Shown here piece after piece: positions 51,765 through 63,543 of a DNA stretch of 64,000 bases (the first letter of the stretch is position 1; each line of letters starts with the position of its first letter). A program made the position numbers and the translations under genes. The DNA lies in the NCBI GenBank assembly GCA_017449285.1, contig JAFSJX010000093.1, positions 48,892 through 112,891 of the forward strand. Reading direction: 5' to 3'. The notes beneath the pieces are model-generated. The model saw only the letters and a program-made list of their open reading frames with translations, was not told where the DNA came from and did not search any database. The stretch is from Treponema sp. Lineage in GTDB: Bacteria; Spirochaetota; Spirochaetia; Treponematales; Treponemataceae.

Positions 51765-52859
51765 ATGTATAAAACACCCAGAATCGTCACGATTGGCGGT
51801 CAGGGGAAAACAAACTGCATCGCAATTGGAGGTACAAATCCAGTTACGGTGCAGACTATGTGGAAAGAGGGCATTATTGGCGTTAAGGACGACAGTAATG
51901 CCCTTTCCCGTATAGCGGAACGCATAGAACAGATGAAATCCCTTGGCTGTGACATCATCCGCTTTGCCGTGCCTGACATGGAAAGCGCAGAAAGTTTTAA
52001 AGAAATTTGTAAGGTCTCATCCGTACCGCTTGTGGCGGACATCCATTTTGACTACCGCCTTGCACTTAAAAGCCTTGAAGGTCCAGTTTCTGCTATCAGA
52101 ATCAATCCTGGAAACATCGGAAAGAGGGAGAACGTCGAGGCGGTGGTAAATGCCTGTAAGGATAAAGGCGTTGCCGTCCGTATCGGCGTGAATACAGGAA
52201 GCCTTCCCAAAGATTTGGCAGAGCAGGTTGAGACGGGGAAGATGACCCGTGCTATCGCGCTTTCAGAGACTGCCGCACGCGAGGCATCTGTGTTTGATGA
52301 ACTGAACTTTGACCAAGTGGTCGTAAGCATGAAGGCATCAAGTGTGCAGGAAACAATTGACGCGAACGAAGCCTTTGCCGCAAAGTATGACATTCCTCTT
52401 CATGTCGGGGTAACGGAAGCAGGTCCGCTGATTATCGGCGTGGTAAAGTCTACGATGGCGTTCTGTCATCTGCTCAAAGAAGGCATCGGCTCAACTATAC
52501 GCGTAAGTCTTTCTTCTGCGCCTGAAAACGAGATTATCACTGGCGTAGAGATTCTCAAAGAATGTGGCTTACGAAAAGGCGGCGTGCAGATTGTGTCTTG
52601 TCCGCGTTGCGGTCGTATCGGTTTTGATGTGCATGGCTTTGTAGACCGCTGGCAGAACGAGTTGCTTTCAATGAAAAAAGACATCACGGTGGCGGTCATG
52701 GGCTGTGTGGTGAACGGACCTGGCGAAGGAAAGCACGCCGACATTGGTATTGCTGGCGGAGACGGACGTGCGATTATCTTTAAAAAAGGAAAAATAGTAC
52801 GCACGATTGACGCTAAAGATGCCGATACTGTATTCAGAGAGGAACTGAACTCGCTATGA
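51765..52859 (+). CDS. ispG: 4-hydroxy-3-methylbut-2-enyl diphosphate synthase IspG (GcpE)
   Basis: 364 aa. Fe-S enzyme of the MEP isoprenoid pathway, converting MEcPP to HMBPP. Signatures: NPVTVQTMWKEG at the N-terminus, ADIHFDYRLAL, RINPGNIGKRENVEAVV, CPRCGRIGFDV (two cluster Cys) and GCVVNGPGEGKHADIGIAGG (third Cys). ATG 51765 chosen; an in-frame TTG at 51738 lies inside atpK. Probably read through from the V-ATPase operon, as no terminator or promoter is seen between them. Overlaps the next gene by four bases. Confidence 0.97.
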   Translation: MYKTPRIVTIGGQGKTNCIAIGGTNPVTVQTMWKEGIIGVKDDSNALSRIAERIEQMKSLGCDIIRFAVPDMESAESFKEICKVSSVPLVADIHFDYRLALKSLEGPVSAIRINPGNIGKRENVEAVVNACKDKGVAVRIGVNTGSLPKDLAEQVETGKMTRAIALSETAAREASVFDELNFDQVVVSMKASSVQETIDANEAFAAKYDIPLHVGVTEAGPLIIGVVKSTMAFCHLLKEGIGSTIRVSLSSAPENEIITGVEILKECGLRKGGVQIVSCPRCGRIGFDVHGFVDRWQNELLSMKKDITVAVMGCVVNGPGEGKHADIGIAGGDGRAIIFKKGKIVRTIDAKDADTVFREELNSL

Positions 52860-53950
52860 AAAAAACGACGGCGGCTATCTTTTTTGCTTTTTTTGCAGTA
52901 TCTGTTTTTGCCCGCGCGCCTCAAAAGCATACGGACTCTGGATTTGCCTACCACATTATGGAGCAGGCGACGGTTGCTTTTGATTCGAGCGATTATGGGA
53001 ATGCGATGAAATATGCAAATCAGGCAAAAGATGCCCGTCGCGCAGAAAGTGAATATGAGACCTCTGTTTTGGAAAATGCGCTGACTCCTCGTGCAGTGCG
53101 GCGTGTTGGTACGGCTTTTCCCGATGTGCTTGCAATTCTTGCGGAAAGAGACGAAAAGGAAGCGATTGCCATTATCAACCTGTACTTAAAACGGATGGGC
53201 AAGGACTATTTCAACAACAATGTCAAGGACATGGTTTCATGGATAAAAGCGAAAGCCGTCTACCCGGAAGCGGATTTTCTGATTGGAAGAGTGTACCAGC
53301 TGGAAGGCGAATTTGACATCGCACTTGAATTTTATGAGCGGGCAAGAAAAGAATCCGCATATCTTGACGTTCCCGCTGAATCTTTTGATATTTTGTATGC
53401 GATGGCGGATCTTGCAAAGCAACAAGAAAAGAAAGAGACTTTCGAGCAGCTTTTAGGTTCGATTTTGGAAAATGATGCTAACTTTGAGGATGCGAGTTTT
53501 TTTTCTGCGCTGTTGCGGACGATAGATTTTGACACCGAGAAGCACGTTGACCGTTTTTTTATGCTGTTCAGAGCAGAACCGAACCGTTCGCTTGAAGCTT
53601 TGTATGAATTGGGATTGTTGTACGAAGCGAACGGAGAGGCTGAAAAAGCCCTGAAATGCGCCGCGCTGGGAACTATCGAAGCCCTGACCCATATTCTTTC
53701 GACACTGGGTGAGCGGGATTCTGGGTTTAAATACACCAATTTCGGAGATTTTTTACAGGAAGCGGGCAGGTATTCAGATATCGTGGAATGGGGAAACAAT
53801 GGCCATGTGTGGGATATGATGTTTCACTTTGCAGAACGAGTGTCAAAGCGCGGAAAAACTGTTTTTGCCCACAGATTATACACGATTATGGCAGAGAATA
53901 TGCCAGATGAATACTGGCGGCAGGAATCAAGAAAACGTCTGGCTGACTAA
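52856..53950 (+). CDS. Exported TPR-like helical-repeat protein
   Basis: 364 aa. Signal peptide (KKTTAAIFFAFFAVSVFARA), then helical repeats of TPR type: MEQATVAFDSSDYGNAMKYA, EADFLIGRVYQLEGEFDIAL and LGLLYEANGEAEKALKCAAL. The mature protein should be periplasmic. No lipobox Cys. Function unknown. It overlaps ispG by four bases (ATGA), and its TAA overlaps the stop of the convergent barrel gene by four bases, with no terminator visible. Confidence 0.75.
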   Translation: MKKTTAAIFFAFFAVSVFARAPQKHTDSGFAYHIMEQATVAFDSSDYGNAMKYANQAKDARRAESEYETSVLENALTPRAVRRVGTAFPDVLAILAERDEKEAIAIINLYLKRMGKDYFNNNVKDMVSWIKAKAVYPEADFLIGRVYQLEGEFDIALEFYERARKESAYLDVPAESFDILYAMADLAKQQEKKETFEQLLGSILENDANFEDASFFSALLRTIDFDTEKHVDRFFMLFRAEPNRSLEALYELGLLYEANGEAEKALKCAALGTIEALTHILSTLGERDSGFKYTNFGDFLQEAGRYSDIVEWGNNGHVWDMMFHFAERVSKRGKTVFAHRLYTIMAENMPDEYWRQESRKRLAD

Positions 53951-55500
53951 TAATGAAGACCGATTCCGATGTATAATTCGTATGCTGAAACACCGCTTCT
54001 CCAGCTGTCGTCAATAAGTTTGGAAACCGCTTTTTTGATGACTTTTCTTCCTACGTCAACACCAAAACTTGCTCGTACTTCAATGCTCCGCCATTTTTGA
54101 GGGAACACAATCGCCTCAATGCCGGCGGCATAAAATCCGTCTTGGATGCTGAATGTCCTGCCAGTCACTTCGTTCTTTGTCAGCGCAAAATCGACAAACG
54201 GTGATAATTGCAGTTCAAAATCAAGATAGTGCATAAAATGGAACGCTTTTGTAATTTTTGAATCTTCGCCGAATAAAAAGGCAAACCATTTGTTCCAGTC
54301 AGTTGTGATAATATGAATCGGCATATCAATGTTGCAGACTAGCGCAGAAGGAACTTCCAGAGCCTTTTTGTCAGTGTCTACAAATTTCTGGTCATCTTTG
54401 ATACCACGTAATTTTGAGCCGATTTTTTCTTCCCCATTATGAACGGCAAATCCATAAGCCCGTCCAGACAGACCGACATACTTGAATGCCTTGTAGCCAA
54501 TAAGTTCTGCCCATACTTTGGGAATAAATTCTTCTTTCTGATAGTTATAGCCGATTGATTCTCCTGCGGATGCGGAAACTCCCTGTCTGAAATTGCCTAT
54601 CCAGTTTACCCGCGCAGTTGAGATGCTGTGCCCGATGGAAAGAATTGGGCTGCTCAAATCTTTGTTTTCTGTGCTTATACCGTCAGTGTCCCAGTTCCAT
54701 GTGTATGAAACATAGGGGGACCATGTGACTTTGCCCCAGTTGTCGATATTTGCGAGCGTAATCGGAACAGAAAACTTTGCCGCTTCCGTAAAATAAAGTT
54801 CATCATCGTATTTGGTGTAGTCAAAATTTCTTGCGATGGATTGTGTCAGAGTCAGGCAAATCGAGAACATATCGAACGGCAGTTCAAACGAAAATCCCGT
54901 TGAGACATTGAATTCTGGCTTTGATTTTCCGAATGTATAGTTGATGCCAAAGTCATTGTTCCATGACGTTTTGAATGGGCCGAGCCTGAAGGGATAGTCA
55001 TAGGCAAAATTGATTCCAACGGTGTTCTCCCACTCGCCAGTGTCGGAATTCTCCCCGGACTCAAAACTTATGTCCGAATTCAGAACGTTCATTGTACCGA
55101 GAAAATTCATGTCCTTTACTTTGATTTTGAGCGTCAGTCCTGTATTCGAGTCGTATTTGGGGTAGGGAATAATCATCAGGTGCTTTGAATCCGATGTAAA
55201 AATGCGCAGGTTGATAAGCGTAAGTCCGTCATTGTTCTCAAAATCGTAAGCCAAATTGACAATAGAAGAAGAGAATACGCGCTGGTTAATCAGTTTTTGC
55301 TCAATATCAGAAATGTATGAGTGAAGTTCTTCATACGAATAAAAAATTCGTGATGTTGATATTTCTACAGCATTCTCAATGGCATATTGCCGCGTAATTC
55401 CGTCTATAACATAGGTAATAGTTGCGATGCGGAATCTTTCTGCGTTGACTGATACTATAGATACAAGTATGAGCGCGAGGACTACGATAAGTCTTCTCAT
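53947..55500 (-). CDS. Predicted outer-membrane beta-barrel protein (POTRA-barrel-like)
   Basis: About 517 aa. Signal peptide RRLIVVLALILVSIVSVNA. Residues about 25-100 look like one POTRA-type domain (RIATITYVIDGITRQYAIEN, YISDIEQKLINQRVFSSSIV). The rest is a series of amphipathic beta strands rich in aromatic residues (for example KVTWSPYVSYTWNWDTDG). It ends ELYIGIGLHY with a terminal aromatic, the usual barrel-assembly signal. This layout resembles Omp85/TamA-like proteins, but I cannot confirm the family. ATG 55500 is preferred (AGGTG nine bases upstream) over GTG 55512. It follows wbaP directly, so it is co-transcribed with a glycan gene. Confidence 0.65.
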   Translation of the reverse strand: MRRLIVVLALILVSIVSVNAERFRIATITYVIDGITRQYAIENAVEISTSRIFYSYEELHSYISDIEQKLINQRVFSSSIVNLAYDFENNDGLTLINLRIFTSDSKHLMIIPYPKYDSNTGLTLKIKVKDMNFLGTMNVLNSDISFESGENSDTGEWENTVGINFAYDYPFRLGPFKTSWNNDFGINYTFGKSKPEFNVSTGFSFELPFDMFSICLTLTQSIARNFDYTKYDDELYFTEAAKFSVPITLANIDNWGKVTWSPYVSYTWNWDTDGISTENKDLSSPILSIGHSISTARVNWIGNFRQGVSASAGESIGYNYQKEEFIPKVWAELIGYKAFKYVGLSGRAYGFAVHNGEEKIGSKLRGIKDDQKFVDTDKKALEVPSALVCNIDMPIHIITTDWNKWFAFLFGEDSKITKAFHFMHYLDFELQLSPFVDFALTKNEVTGRTFSIQDGFYAAGIEAIVFPQKWRSIEVRASFGVDVGRKVIKKAVSKLIDDSWRSGVSAYELYIGIGLHY

Positions 55501-55501
55501 T

Positions 55502-56926
55502 TTAGTAAGCACCTTTTCCCTTTATGACGACATACACCGTTTTGATAATAATCCACAAATCAAGCCAAATTGACCAGTTTTGAATGTAATACGAATCAAG
55601 AATTATGCGCTCCTCATAGCCAGTATCAGAACGCCCGGAAATCTGCCACATACCGCTTAATCCTGGTTGAACAGAAAGAATAAAGTCAGATTTGTTTCCG
55701 TAGCGTTTCAGTTCAGGCTTGGTGACTGGACGCGGACCAATAAAACTCATTTCTCCTGTCAGAATATTGAAAAACTGAGGAATCTCATCAATGCTTGTTT
55801 TCCGCAGAATTTTTCCCACTTTTGTGATACGCGGGTCGTTGGTAAATTTGCGGTCTTTTTCCCATTCGGCACGCATTTCGGGATTTTCGGCAAGAATCTT
55901 TTCCAGTTGCTTATCCGCATCAATGACCATTGAGCGGAATTTCCAGCATTTGAATTCACGGCCGTTTTTGCCAATCCTTTTATGTCCATAGAATGCAGGC
56001 CCTTCGCTTGACAGCTTAACAAGAATGGCTACAACAATGGTAAGGGGAATGGTAATCGGTGCGGAAAGCAGGAGCAGAGCGAAGTCAAGCATACGTTTGA
56101 GTGCGAGACTGAATTTTTTTGTCAGGTTATGCGTTGAGGAAAAACCGAGGATGCCACCAAAATCGCGCACGTAGGAAGTGATGGTGTTTGTGTCCTGAAT
56201 GTGCGGAATATTGATGGTGTAGCGGTAATACATATTGATGTTTGTGGTGTCGCGGTTGTAGCCGCAGAGAATCGCCACTTTCATGCCCGTCTCTTTGATG
56301 ATTGCGGTGATTTCTTCTGACGGCGGAAAAACAGGAATCCCTTGATATTCAGACGGAGCGGCTGCCTTGCTGTCGATAATCAGCGCGGGCTTATAGCCAA
56401 AGTCAAGACGTTTTAAAAGACGAGCGATGATGAAGTCTCCGCTGGAACCGTTTACATAAATGACCGCAGGAACACCGAACCACCGTTGTCTTGCTAAAAT
56501 ATGACGTGACAGTTCGCGTCCGATAGGAAGCAGGATAGCCGCAATGGGGGAGGCAAGGATAAAAGCAACGACAAGTGGAATCTTTTCGTCCGCCTCTTCC
56601 ACGGTAATCGAAAGAGCAATCCCCACAAAAACAAAAAAGCAGCAGATGGAGAATTTTTTTACTTCTTCTGCCGGTGGAAGCGAAATACCAGGGTACAGGC
56701 CTGCCGCATAAAAGACCGCGAGCATGGGCGGAAGATAGATTGCGTAATCAACAAAAGAGCGAAAGTTAATCCACACATGGTTTATAAGGTTGATGATAAA
56801 AAAACTTGCACCAATAGACAGCATGACAAAAACAGCGTCAGAAAGCATGAGTGCCGCACCTGAAGTAAACGAGCTGGTCTTAAAATATCTGTGTTTGAAA
56901 TAATTTCTGTAATCCTGTTCCGTCAT
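55502..56926 (-). CDS. wbaP: WbaP-type polyprenyl-phosphate sugar-1-phosphate transferase
   Basis: 474 aa. Starts glycan synthesis by moving a sugar-1-phosphate onto undecaprenyl phosphate. Several N-terminal membrane helices, a central Rossmann-like domain (about 170-290), one further membrane helix (LDFALLLLSAPITIPLTIVV) and the catalytic C-terminus with GHKRIGKNGREFKCWKFRSM, TSIDEIPQFFNILTGEMSFI and GPRPV. ATG 56926 was chosen because a strong promoter lies just upstream; the longer frame extends 53 residues back through that promoter into the next gene. There is no Shine-Dalgarno. The sugar is not predictable. The family symbol is used by similarity. Confidence 0.9.
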   Translation of the reverse strand: MTEQDYRNYFKHRYFKTSSFTSGAALMLSDAVFVMLSIGASFFIINLINHVWINFRSFVDYAIYLPPMLAVFYAAGLYPGISLPPAEEVKKFSICCFFVFVGIALSITVEEADEKIPLVVAFILASPIAAILLPIGRELSRHILARQRWFGVPAVIYVNGSSGDFIIARLLKRLDFGYKPALIIDSKAAAPSEYQGIPVFPPSEEITAIIKETGMKVAILCGYNRDTTNINMYYRYTINIPHIQDTNTITSYVRDFGGILGFSSTHNLTKKFSLALKRMLDFALLLLSAPITIPLTIVVAILVKLSSEGPAFYGHKRIGKNGREFKCWKFRSMVIDADKQLEKILAENPEMRAEWEKDRKFTNDPRITKVGKILRKTSIDEIPQFFNILTGEMSFIGPRPVTKPELKRYGNKSDFILSVQPGLSGMWQISGRSDTGYEERIILDSYYIQNWSIWLDLWIIIKTVYVVIKGKGAY

Positions 56927-56929
56927 ATT

Positions 56930-56956
56930 GATTTTACTATTATATAGTAGATTTTC
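56930..56956. promoter_or_regulatory. 27-bp dyad over the wbaP -10 box
   Basis: An inverted repeat centred on ACTATTATATAGT (56936-56948) with flanks GATTTT and GATTTTC. It closely matches the element at 19806-19832 (shared ATAGTAGATT core) and covers the -10 box, as an operator would. Confidence 0.45.
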
Positions 56957-56967
56957 AGAGTTGTCTA
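56939..56967 (-). promoter_or_regulatory. Promoter of the wbaP operon
   Basis: On the minus strand TAGACA (56967-56962), 17 bases, TATAAT (56944-56939), 12 bases before the ATG. The predicted leader is about five bases. This separates wbaP and the barrel gene from the AEP/glycosyltransferase genes upstream. Confidence 0.65.
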
Positions 56968-56973
56968 TATGAT

Positions 56974-58065
56974 TTATGCGCGCTTGCAAGAGAACTGAGT
57001 GGAAAGGACTTCCAGAATTGTTGAGGCGGTTTTTGCGAATGAATAGCGGTTTTTTGTCGGGGCAAGGGAGGCATTTTCTTTCCATACCGCAAGGAGTTTT
57101 TGCGCAAGGTCAGCCTTGTCCTCAGTCCTAAAAAAGGTGACTGGTAAGCCCTCGTAGACTTCTTTGAATACAGGAATGTCAGACACCACCGCCTTTGTAC
57201 CGCAGCAGAGGGCTTCCATGGGCGGAAGTCCAAATCCTTCGTAGAGAGAGGGCTGCACGAGAATCTTTGCCTCCGAAAGCAGGACTTTTAGTTTTTCATT
57301 CGTTACAAATCCCGTAAATTCCACCCCCTCCACCTTTTCCAGTGAAGAAAGTTCCGAATCCTGTGTGCGAAAATTGTTTTTTTCTCCCAGGACAAGGAGC
57401 CGTGGAAGGGGCAGGGATTGGGTCTTGCAGGATGCGCGGAAAGACTCAAAGGCGGGTATCAGTGTGTGCAGACCCTTGTGGCGTTTGATGTTTCCAACAA
57501 AGATAATCGTGTCCGTTTTTGCGGGAAGGGGATTGAGAGGCTCCTGCAAATATTCTGGCACGCTTGAATGTACGACATGAATTGGCTTTTTGCAGTGCAG
57601 TTTTTTGATAATCCGCTCCCTGCTGAATTCCGATACGGTAAAAATGGCCTGTGATTTTCTGATGGCGTGTCTGTAAAAGGCTTTCCGTGCAAGCGTACCG
57701 ATTTTTCCTGCCAAAGCCATGTCCAAAAATACAATGTCGTGGATGGTGCTGTAAATGGGAATATGAATTCCAGACGGAATGTTGCAGTACGGCGAGACAA
57801 ATGCGTCACAGGCATTGATTTTTTTTGCAATCGCACGGGGAAAGAAAAATGTTTCTTTTAGGGAGAAGGCGGCGATGTCACAGGGAAGCAGACTTGCATT
57901 TTTTGCCTCGTACAGTGACGGGGGAAGAGACGGAAGCCTATGATTTGCGTCCAGTCCTAAAAGCAAAAAGTCATGCTCTGTAGAAAGCAGATGGGGGAGG
58001 ATTCCATCAATAAATGCTCCAATGCCGCTTTTTCCACACATGCGGCAGTCTAGGGCGAAAGTCAT
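56974..58065 (-). CDS. GT4-family glycosyltransferase
   Basis: 363 aa, GT-B fold. N-terminal LDCRMCGKSGIGAFIDGILP is an acceptor-side loop. The donor domain has IIFVGNIKRHKGLHTLIPAF, then VEFTGFVTNEKLKVLLSEAK and LVQPSLYEGFGLPPMEALCC with the E-x7-E motif. Predicted cytoplasmic, adding a sugar to the lipid-linked glycan. It overlaps the upstream glycosyltransferase by four bases. Donor sugar unknown. Confidence 0.9.
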   Translation of the reverse strand: MTFALDCRMCGKSGIGAFIDGILPHLLSTEHDFLLLGLDANHRLPSLPPSLYEAKNASLLPCDIAAFSLKETFFFPRAIAKKINACDAFVSPYCNIPSGIHIPIYSTIHDIVFLDMALAGKIGTLARKAFYRHAIRKSQAIFTVSEFSRERIIKKLHCKKPIHVVHSSVPEYLQEPLNPLPAKTDTIIFVGNIKRHKGLHTLIPAFESFRASCKTQSLPLPRLLVLGEKNNFRTQDSELSSLEKVEGVEFTGFVTNEKLKVLLSEAKILVQPSLYEGFGLPPMEALCCGTKAVVSDIPVFKEVYEGLPVTFFRTEDKADLAQKLLAVWKENASLAPTKNRYSFAKTASTILEVLSTQFSCKRA

Positions 58066-59183
58066 TTTCTTGCCGCTGTCTCCTGACGAGTTTTTTCTAC
58101 GATGGCAGCGAATTCGGCACGGAATCGGTCTTCGGTAAAGGTAGCCGCATGTTCGGCAATTGCCTTGCTGTCAAAGGCATTCTGCTCATCAAGTGTTTCA
58201 AAGCGTTCCAAGGCTTCCTGTACGGACGCTACCGTCTGCTCTGAAAAGAAAATGCCTGTTTTTCCGTCAACAACCGTTTCCGTTGCACCGCCGCGACCAA
58301 ATGCAATCACCGGCCGTCCGCAGGCCTGAGTTTCCAGCGGGGTAAGACCAAAATCTTCTTCGGCGCAGAAAATGAGCGCGCGGCAGGTCTGCAAATAGCC
58401 ACGAAGCACTTCATCGCTCACTCTGCCCGTAAAGGTAATATTGCTGTCTCCAGAGGCAAGTTCTTTTAATGCGTCCGATTCTGAGCCAGAGCCAATGACG
58501 ACCAGTTTTCGCCCGCTTCCTTTGACTGCTGAAATGGCAAGATCAACCCGCTTGTAGGGAACGAGCCGTGAAAAAGCGACATAAAAATCTTCGTGATGGG
58601 GAACTTCTGCGGGGAAAAATCGCCTGTGGTTGAGGGGAGAATAAATCACTGTCGCATCTCTGTTCCAGAATTTTTTGATTCTGCGGGCGATGTAGTAGGA
58701 ATTTGCCACAACCGTGTCTATCCTCTGGGCGGAAATGTAATCCCATTCGCGGATTTGGGGCATCCACCTGTCCATAAAAAATTGCGTGAGTCGTCCGCTT
58801 CGCTTCCTGTAGTCAAAATACAAATCCCAGGCGTAGCGCATGGGCGTGTGGATGTATGCCACCTGCGGAATATGGGGCGGCACGATGACACCTTTTGCGC
58901 AACTTGAAGAAGAGCAGAGAACCAAATCGTAGCCCGACAAATCAAAAGATTCAAAGGCTTTTGGCATGAATTTGAGGAGTTTTGTGTAGATTTTGGTCGC
59001 AAAAGGTAATTTTTGTAGTGAGGATGTATAAATTTTTATACCCTCAAAGTGACCTTTCATCTTTTTTTTGTCGTAGACCAGCGTGTATATGTCGGCTTCG
59101 GGGTACATTCTGAGCCACAGTTCTACAAATGTCTCCGCGCCGCCATAATTGGTCAGCCAGTCATGCACGATTGCGACTTTCAT
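58062..59183 (-). CDS. GT4-family glycosyltransferase (WbaZ/mannosyltransferase-like)
   Basis: 373 aa. The N-terminus MKVAIVHDWLTNYGGAETFV and the segments AYIHTPMRYAWDLYFDYRKR and FSRLVPYKRVDLAISAVKGS resemble O-antigen mannosyltransferases such as WbaZ. The donor motif is EEDFGLTPLETQACGRPVIA. Shine-Dalgarno AGGAG lies five bases before the ATG. It is 16 bases after the AEP fusion gene, so part of the same operon. The mannose donor is a guess from resemblance. Confidence 0.9.
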   Translation of the reverse strand: MKVAIVHDWLTNYGGAETFVELWLRMYPEADIYTLVYDKKKMKGHFEGIKIYTSSLQKLPFATKIYTKLLKFMPKAFESFDLSGYDLVLCSSSSCAKGVIVPPHIPQVAYIHTPMRYAWDLYFDYRKRSGRLTQFFMDRWMPQIREWDYISAQRIDTVVANSYYIARRIKKFWNRDATVIYSPLNHRRFFPAEVPHHEDFYVAFSRLVPYKRVDLAISAVKGSGRKLVVIGSGSESDALKELASGDSNITFTGRVSDEVLRGYLQTCRALIFCAEEDFGLTPLETQACGRPVIAFGRGGATETVVDGKTGIFFSEQTVASVQEALERFETLDEQNAFDSKAIAEHAATFTEDRFRAEFAAIVEKTRQETAARK

Positions 59184-59199
59184 CTAGGCTCCTAGTATC

Positions 59200-62185
<2,986 letters not shown>

Positions 62186-62214
62186 AAAAACTCCAAATCC
62201 GTGTGATATTAAAT

Positions 62215-63516
62215 TTACTTTGTTCCTGGGATAAGTTCCAGAATTTCTTTTATCGGCATACACATGTCGTTTACTTCAAGCGAGCGTTCTGCCTGCAAGA
62301 TTGTCTCGGCGCACTTACGCATGGCGGGATAACTTGCGCGCAGCATGTGGTTTGCGTAGATGATGATGTTTGCGCCCCATTCGCCCAGTTCTTTTTCGGT
62401 GAACTGATTGTAGGTGGTCGGAACAAGGACAATAGGAATATTTTTGTACTCGGCGCGGAATTTTGCACAGAATTCCTTGATGTCGACTCCGCTCTTGTCC
62501 TTGGAGTGAATCATAACGCCGTCCGCGCCTGCCTTGACCGCCGCAAATGCCTTGGTGATAGCCTCGTCCACACTGTATCCTGCAATGATTTCCTCAATGC
62601 GGGCGATAATCATAAAGTCTTTGGTGACCTGTGCCTTTTTACCCGCGCTGATTTTCTCGCAGAACTCTTCTTCAGTGGCAAGAACCTGTTTTGCCTCCGT
62701 TCCAAAAAGCGAATTCTTCTTTAAGCCTTTTTTGTCCTCGATGATGACCGCGCTCACACCGTTCCGTTCAAGCGTGCGCACCGTAAAGACAAAATGCTCA
62801 GGAATATCGCCCGTGTCGCCGTCGTAGATGATGGGCTTGGTGGTACATTCAAGGATGTCTGTAAGAGACTGCATACGAGTCGTAAGGTCAACGGCCTCAA
62901 TGTCGGGCTTTCCCTTGCTGGTTGAGTCAGTGAGGGAGGACGACCACATGCCGTCAAACTGATGGATGCCGTCGTCTTTAGTAACCTGTGCATGTTCTGC
63001 AATAAGGCCGCTCAAACCGCTGTGTGCCTCAAGAATGCGGACGACCGGCTTTGCGGCCAAGAGGCGACGGAGTGATGCGCGACGGATGTCGGGCGTTGTG
63101 CCGATTGTCGAGGCATTTTCTGCAAGCGCGGTGGAATTGATTCCTTTTGTGTAGGGAATCTCCACGATTTCGCCGCCCCATTCCTTTATTACCTCAAAAC
63201 ATTCCTCGCGGATTTTTGAAAGATAGTTGGTCTTCCAGTCGTCTCCGTGAATCATGATGTCGGGTTTGTATTTTTTGAGGTTGGGAACATAAGACCAGTC
63301 TTCCTGGGGAACGACTTTTGCCACTCCCTTGATGTTCTCAACAACCTGTTTTCTCTGGTCATAAGTGAGGTAGGGAAGACGCTTGTGGCTTACGATTGCA
63401 CTGTCTGTTAGAAGCCCAATGGTAAGTTCACCACGTTTTGCCCCCTCATTGATGATATTGATGATTCCTGGGTGAATGATGTCACCTGTAATTCCTAAAT
63501 ACACTGTCTTTGCCAT
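62215..63516 (-). CDS. pepM: Phosphoenolpyruvate mutase with N-terminal cytidylyltransferase-like domain
   Basis: 433 aa. Residues from about 140 are the PEP mutase barrel: YDGDTGDIPEHF (231-242) and IIEDKKGLKKNSLFG with the EDK-NS signature (E260, D261, K262, N268, S269), which separates mutases from isocitrate lyase relatives. It forms the C-P bond. Residues 1-135 look like a TagD-type cytidylyltransferase: GITGDIIHPGIINII holds the first His of HxGH but Ile in place of the second, while KGINSTAL resembles the C-terminal ISTT-type motif. The domain may be inactive. AAGGAG lies before the ATG. First step of the AEP pathway. Confidence 0.93.
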   Translation of the reverse strand: MAKTVYLGITGDIIHPGIINIINEGAKRGELTIGLLTDSAIVSHKRLPYLTYDQRKQVVENIKGVAKVVPQEDWSYVPNLKKYKPDIMIHGDDWKTNYLSKIREECFEVIKEWGGEIVEIPYTKGINSTALAENASTIGTTPDIRRASLRRLLAAKPVVRILEAHSGLSGLIAEHAQVTKDDGIHQFDGMWSSSLTDSTSKGKPDIEAVDLTTRMQSLTDILECTTKPIIYDGDTGDIPEHFVFTVRTLERNGVSAVIIEDKKGLKKNSLFGTEAKQVLATEEEFCEKISAGKKAQVTKDFMIIARIEEIIAGYSVDEAITKAFAAVKAGADGVMIHSKDKSGVDIKEFCAKFRAEYKNIPIVLVPTTYNQFTEKELGEWGANIIIYANHMLRASYPAMRKCAETILQAERSLEVNDMCMPIKEILELIPGTK

Positions 63517-63543
63517 ATTTGCTCCTTCTAACGCCCTGTCTCC

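Noticed and set aside
56927..57085. 53-residue N-terminal extension of WbaP
   Set aside because: It runs back through a near-consensus promoter and into the preceding glycosyltransferase gene, and it has no ribosome site; ATG 56926 fits the family start.
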